A DNA stretch of 64,000 nucleotides, from contig JAJFFC010000017.1 of NCBI GenBank assembly GCA_021776795.1, positions 1 through 64,000 of the forward strand, written 5' to 3'. Numbering within the stretch: the first letter of the stretch is position 1; each line of letters opens with the position of its first letter. Under the pieces are notes generated by a model. The model was not told where the DNA came from and ran no database searches. It saw only the letters and a program-made list of their open reading frames with translations. A program made the position numbers and the translations under genes. Shown here one piece after another: positions 60,270 to 64,000 of this stretch. This stretch comes from Planctomycetota bacterium (GTDB taxonomy: Bacteria; Planctomycetota; UBA1135).

Positions 60270-61177
60270 CCAACCCTTTGCGCTTGGCGACACGCGGAAG
60301 CGACCTTGCTACAACGCAATCTTCTTGGGTGGCCCGGGCCGTAGAGGAAGCGAGTGGTCGCGCCAGTGAATTGGTGGTGGTGGAAACCACTGGCGATCGT
60401 AAGCAGGTGGGTGCCTTGGCAGAAGTCGGCAACATCGGCCTGTTTACTAAGGAAGTGCAAGAAGCGGTGTTGGACGGCCGCGCTGACTTTGCCGTCCACA
60501 GCTTGAAAGACTTGCCGGCGGAGCAGACCCCTGGGTTGTGTTGCGCCGCGATTCCTGTGCGCGAAGATGCGCGCGACTATCTATTAATTCGTCGTGAAGC
60601 TCACGCGCCAGATGCCAAGTCTGAATTGCCTATTCGCGCTGGGGGAGTGGTTGGCACTGCCTCTGCGCGTCGCGCGGCCTTTCTCGCCGCCCTCGCCCCA
60701 GACTTGCACAGCAAAGTGTTGCGCGGAAATGTCCCCACGCGAGTGGCGAAACTCCGCGATGGCGATTACGACGCCATTCTCCTCGCCGGCGCCGGATTGC
60801 GTCGCCTGGGATTGGACCTTTCGGACCTAGAAGTTTTGCCCTTGGAGCCAAGTCTCTGGCCCTGTGCTCCCGGCCAAGGCGCATTGGCTTTAGAGTGTCG
60901 CGCCGATGACCGCGCCACTCGGGATTGCTTGGCGCAAATCCATGACCAGGCGACTGCGGTAGCGGTTCACGTCGAACGCACGCTTTTGCGCCGGCTTGGT
61001 GGAGGCTGCGGCTTGCCGCTCGGCGCCTTCCTAGAAGGCTACCAAGACAACGAATACCGCTTTTTCACGGCTTTAGGGCCGGTGGCCGATGGAGACCTTC
61101 TATTGCGCCAAGCCGAAGTCGAATCTGACACCCTCGAGGGACTTGCCGATGAGGCCTTCGAAGCCCTCATGGCCTAA
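60266..61177 (+). CDS. hemC: Porphobilinogen deaminase
   Basis: 303 residues. LRLATRGSDLATTQS at the N-terminus, HSLKDLPAEQTPGL, and the cofactor-binding Cys in RLGGGCGLPLGA are all intact. It polymerises four porphobilinogens to hydroxymethylbilane. Confidence 0.95.
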   Translation: MTNPLRLATRGSDLATTQSSWVARAVEEASGRASELVVVETTGDRKQVGALAEVGNIGLFTKEVQEAVLDGRADFAVHSLKDLPAEQTPGLCCAAIPVREDARDYLLIRREAHAPDAKSELPIRAGGVVGTASARRAAFLAALAPDLHSKVLRGNVPTRVAKLRDGDYDAILLAGAGLRRLGLDLSDLEVLPLEPSLWPCAPGQGALALECRADDRATRDCLAQIHDQATAVAVHVERTLLRRLGGGCGLPLGAFLEGYQDNEYRFFTALGPVADGDLLLRQAEVESDTLEGLADEAFEALMA

Positions 61178-61186
61178 GCTGGAGTC

Positions 61187-61939
61187 ATGACGGCTCAACC
61201 GGGCATCGACAGCAAATTATGGATTGGCCGGGCGGCAAAGGAGGCCGAGCCTTGGCTTCTGGCTTTGCAGGCGGCAGGGATTGCCCGGCTCGGCACCTTG
61301 CCGATGGTGGAGCGCAGGCCCTGTCCGCTCTCGGCGGAACAACGCACGCTTCTGGCTGGTTTAGACCATGACGACGTGCTGTTTCTGACCAGCAGTGGAG
61401 CGGTGGAGCTGTTGTGTGCCGAGCGCAGTTTCCTGCCGGTCTTGGCCCGGTGCCAAGTGGGCGTGGTGGGCCCGGCTACGGCCGCAGCTTTGCAACATGG
61501 CTATGGCAGTGGAGCCGGCCGCGAAGCCGATTTTGTCGCGCACCCTGCCGATGGCGCCCACTTGGCCGAGGCTTTCCTGCGCCTCGACCCTCGCCCGAGC
61601 GGTCGCCTGGTCTTTTTCGGTGCCGCTCATCCGCACCCAGAACTGGGCGAGGTCTTGTCGGCGAACGGACTGACCTTGCAGCGTATTGCTGCCTACCGCG
61701 TCGATGCCGTCCCCGGCGAATCCCCAAGCCCAGGCGAAGCGGTGCTGTTGTTCTCCCCAAGCAGCGCCGAAAGCTTGGCCCAGCGCGTGGATGGTCCAGA
61801 ACATCATCCTGTGTACGCGATTGGCAAAAGCACCGCCGCCGCGGCGAGACAATGTGGGTTCCCGGTGCGCGCGACCCTCGCCGAGCCGACCCCACAAGCC
61901 CTGCTGGATTGCTTAGCCAACCATGACGGAACCTCTTGA
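61187..61939 (+). CDS. hemD: Uroporphyrinogen-III synthase
   Basis: 250 residues. The family is poorly conserved; visible features include LFLTSSGAVELL, VGPATAAAL, LVFFGAAHPHPEL, YRVDAVPGE and FSPSSAESL, and AIGKSTAAAAR. Its place between hemC and hemB supports the call. It overlaps hemB by 17 bases. Confidence 0.85.
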   Translation: MTAQPGIDSKLWIGRAAKEAEPWLLALQAAGIARLGTLPMVERRPCPLSAEQRTLLAGLDHDDVLFLTSSGAVELLCAERSFLPVLARCQVGVVGPATAAALQHGYGSGAGREADFVAHPADGAHLAEAFLRLDPRPSGRLVFFGAAHPHPELGEVLSANGLTLQRIAAYRVDAVPGESPSPGEAVLLFSPSSAESLAQRVDGPEHHPVYAIGKSTAAAARQCGFPVRATLAEPTPQALLDCLANHDGTS

Positions 61940-62912
61940 TTTGCGCCATCGGCCGCGGCGTTTACGGCGCACCCCGGCGTTGCGTTCTTTGGTCGCAGAA
62001 AGCGAGTTGAGTCTGCGCCGTTTGGTGCAAGGCCACTTTGTGCTTCCGGGAGAAAACCGCGAAGAAGCCATCGGCGCAATGCCGGGCATTTCACGCTTCA
62101 GCCCAGACCGCCTGCTGCCGCAAGTGGCCGCTGATTTAGAACGCGGGTTGCGCTCGGTGATGTTGTTCGGCGTTCCTGAACACAAAGACGGCGAGGCTCG
62201 TGGCGCCTTAGACCCCGATGGCGAAGTGCCCCAAGCCGTGCGTCTGTTGAAGCAAGAGTTTGGGCAAGACCTCGTGGTCATGGCCGACGTCTGCCTTTGC
62301 CCCTACACCGATCATGGACATTGCGGTTTTGTCGCCGAGGAAGAGATTGTCAATGACTCCAGCGTGTTGGCGCTTGCGAAAATGTCCCAAGTTTTGGCCG
62401 ATGCCGGCGCTGATGTCCTTTGTCCTAGCGACATGATGGACGGGCGTATCGGTGTGATTCGCCAACACCTCGACCAAGTGGGTCATGAGCAGGCCGGCTT
62501 GTTGGCCTATAGCGCCAAGTATGCGAGCGCCTTTTATGGTCCCTTCCGCGAGGCTGCAGGTTCGGCGCCGTCCTTCGGCGATCGCCGCAGTTACCAGATG
62601 GATTTCCGCAACCGGCGCGAGGCCGAACGCGAAGTGCTGCTCGATCTCGAAGAGGGAGCAGACATGGTCATGGTCAAGCCGGCCTTGGCCTATCTCGACA
62701 TCATTCGTACGGTACAAGACCTTTCGACCGTGCCCGTTGTGGCCTACAACGTCAGTGGCGAGTACAGCATGGTCCAACTGGCGGTGCGTGAAGGCTTGGC
62801 GGAGGAGCGCACGATGGTGCAGGAAGTCCTCGGCAGCATGCATCGCGCCGGCGCCGACATGATCATCACCTACCACGCCAGTCGCGTCGCCCAAAAAGGA
62901 TGGCTTTCATGA
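61923..62912 (+). CDS. hemB: Porphobilinogen synthase (ALA dehydratase)
   Basis: 329 residues. RPRRLRRTPALR at the start, zinc-type Cys cluster DVCLCPYTDHGHCG, DMMDGRIG, first catalytic Lys region AYSAKYASAFYGPFREA (Lys in SAKYAS) and second Schiff-base Lys in DMVMVKPALAYLD. It condenses two 5-aminolevulinates. Its stop overlaps the hemL start (ATGA). Confidence 0.96.
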   Translation: MTEPLDLRHRPRRLRRTPALRSLVAESELSLRRLVQGHFVLPGENREEAIGAMPGISRFSPDRLLPQVAADLERGLRSVMLFGVPEHKDGEARGALDPDGEVPQAVRLLKQEFGQDLVVMADVCLCPYTDHGHCGFVAEEEIVNDSSVLALAKMSQVLADAGADVLCPSDMMDGRIGVIRQHLDQVGHEQAGLLAYSAKYASAFYGPFREAAGSAPSFGDRRSYQMDFRNRREAEREVLLDLEEGADMVMVKPALAYLDIIRTVQDLSTVPVVAYNVSGEYSMVQLAVREGLAEERTMVQEVLGSMHRAGADMIITYHASRVAQKGWLS

Positions 62913-64000
62913 GTAGTTCCCAAGACTTGTTTTCCCGTGCTACCGAGGTCATGCCCGGTGGTGTTTCTTCCCCGGTGCGTGCCTACCGTTCGGTGGGCGG
63001 AACCCCGCCCTTCTTGCTTTCTGGCAAGGGGTGTCGCGTGACTACCGAAGATGGCCGCGAGTATCTCGACTTCATTGGTAGTTGGGGGCCGTTGATTCTG
63101 GGGCATGCCCCCGAGCCGGTGGTCGAGGCCGTGCGTGAAGCCGCTGGCCGTGGCACCAGCTTTGGTGCGCCTTGCTTGGCCGAAACCGAACTGGCCGAAA
63201 CGATTTGCCGGCTGTCGCCGGTTGCCGACAAAGTTCGTTTCGTAAATAGCGGCACCGAAGCCACAATGTCTGCCTTGCGCTTGGCGCGTGCGGCAACCGG
63301 TCGTGATTCCTTCGTCAAGTTTGATGGCTGCTATCACGGTCACGCCGATCCCTTCCTGGTCAAGGCGGGCAGTGGTTTGGCCACCTTTGGCGAAAGCTCT
63401 TCCGCGGGCGTTCCCGAGGCCACCAGTGCCTTGACCGGCGTACTGCCTTTAGACGACGAAGCCGCTCTAAGCGGGTGGTTTGCTGCCCATGGCCAAGAAA
63501 TTGCCGCGGTGTTCGTGGAATCGATTCCGGCAAACTGTGGCTTATTGCCGCAACGGCCAGAGTGGTGGCGGCTATTGCGCGCCCTGACCGAAGAGCACGG
63601 TGCCTTGCTGATTGTCGATGAAGTGATCACCGGTTTCCGTGTGGCCGCCGGCGGTTTTTGTGCACAGGCTGGCATCGACGCTGACCTCGTGACCTATGGC
63701 AAAGTCATCGGCGGGGGACTGCCGGTGGGCGCCTACGGTGGGCGTAAGAAATGGATGGACATGGTCAGTCCCGATGGCGGGGTCTACCAAGCGGGCACCT
63801 TAAGCGGGAACCCCCTAGGAATGGCTGCCGGCCTGGCGACTTTGCGCACCCTCGAGCAAGAAAATGCTTGGCAGCGCCTGGAAGAACTAGGTGCGGCATG
63901 GGAACAGCGCATCTTGCCTTTGTTGCAGATTGAGCAAGAGGCGGGCGCACCGATTGCCTGGCGCCGCGAAGGCTCAATCTTCTGGCTTTGCTTCGACGCT
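62909..64000 (+). CDS. hemL: Glutamate-1-semialdehyde 2,1-aminomutase, partial
   Basis: The first 364 residues are in the window; the gene continues beyond the right edge. Features: FSRATEVMPGGVSSPVRAYR, GTEATMSALRLARA, VKFDGCYHGHADPFLV, LIVDEVITGFR and the PLP Lys in TYGKVIGGGLPVGAYGG. It converts glutamate-1-semialdehyde to 5-aminolevulinate, completing with hemA the C5 route, so hemA-C-D-B-L here covers glutamyl-tRNA to uroporphyrinogen III. Confidence 0.95.
   Translation, partial: MSSSQDLFSRATEVMPGGVSSPVRAYRSVGGTPPFLLSGKGCRVTTEDGREYLDFIGSWGPLILGHAPEPVVEAVREAAGRGTSFGAPCLAETELAETICRLSPVADKVRFVNSGTEATMSALRLARAATGRDSFVKFDGCYHGHADPFLVKAGSGLATFGESSSAGVPEATSALTGVLPLDDEAALSGWFAAHGQEIAAVFVESIPANCGLLPQRPEWWRLLRALTEEHGALLIVDEVITGFRVAAGGFCAQAGIDADLVTYGKVIGGGLPVGAYGGRKKWMDMVSPDGGVYQAGTLSGNPLGMAAGLATLRTLEQENAWQRLEELGAAWEQRILPLLQIEQEAGAPIAWRREGSIFWLCFDA

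Overview
This 64 kb window reads as chromosomal DNA of a GC-rich Gram-negative bacterium, mostly densely packed, operon-style housekeeping and envelope genes. The lineage cannot be proven from the sequence. An FG-GAP propeller protein with a C-terminal module of the kind common in marine Planctomycetota, the PilZ and ECF-sigma content and the secretin-based envelope make a Planctomycetota-like bacterium the best guess. No rRNA, tRNA, CRISPR array or insertion sequence was seen. Two stretches (about 1-1350 and 19164-21750) look more AT-rich and carry accessory-type genes, one of them broken.

Layout. 1-5145: secreted orphan protein, DRE-TIM (2-isopropylmalate synthase-like) enzyme, VOC protein, thioredoxin-fold/TPR protein. 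5187-11462: complete MoxR/Bat operon (MoxR ATPase, DUF58, DUF4381-like, BatA, BatB, TPR, BatD). 11467-17376: two orphans, MgtE, a signal peptidase I with a large inserted domain, and an ECF sigma/anti-sigma/periplasmic protein trio. 17595-24945: PilZ-methyltransferase, frameshifted Asp/Asn hydroxylase, FG-GAP protein, large hybrid histidine kinase and a divergent CheY-like regulator. 24942-31184: PAQR/hemolysin III, FtcD, transaldolase, SelU/MnmH, PurF. 31240-43631: a type II secretion / type IV pilus-like locus with four tandem major pilins, L/M/C-like inner-membrane proteins, GspE, GspF, secretin, TPR lipoprotein and four minor pseudopilins. 43698-51430: ornithine-lipid genes olsB-olsA, a three-domain alpha/beta-hydrolase-DedA-ATP-grasp fusion, ArsC-like protein, aspartoacylase-family protein and a GCS2-CBS fusion. 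51525-57261: MarR, PepSY-type protein, two sigma-like proteins, zinc-finger/TPR anti-sigma candidate, PdxA-family enzyme. 57274-64000: glnA and a hemACDBL tetrapyrrole operon running off the right edge.

How it fits together. Most striking is a shared promoter motif (T-rich box, 14-15 bp, then RCCGATA-like box, resembling the sigma-28 class) before all four pilin genes, the GspL-like gene, gspE, and both divergent members of the kinase/regulator pair; this suggests one regulon linking signalling to the pilus/secretion machine. A second theme is first genes of operons whose start codon lies 6-8 bases after a TANNNT -10 box, as expected for leaderless transcripts; one pair shares a perfectly symmetric bidirectional -10. 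The most novel protein is the 842-residue hydrolase-DedA-ATP-grasp fusion in the ornithine-lipid operon.
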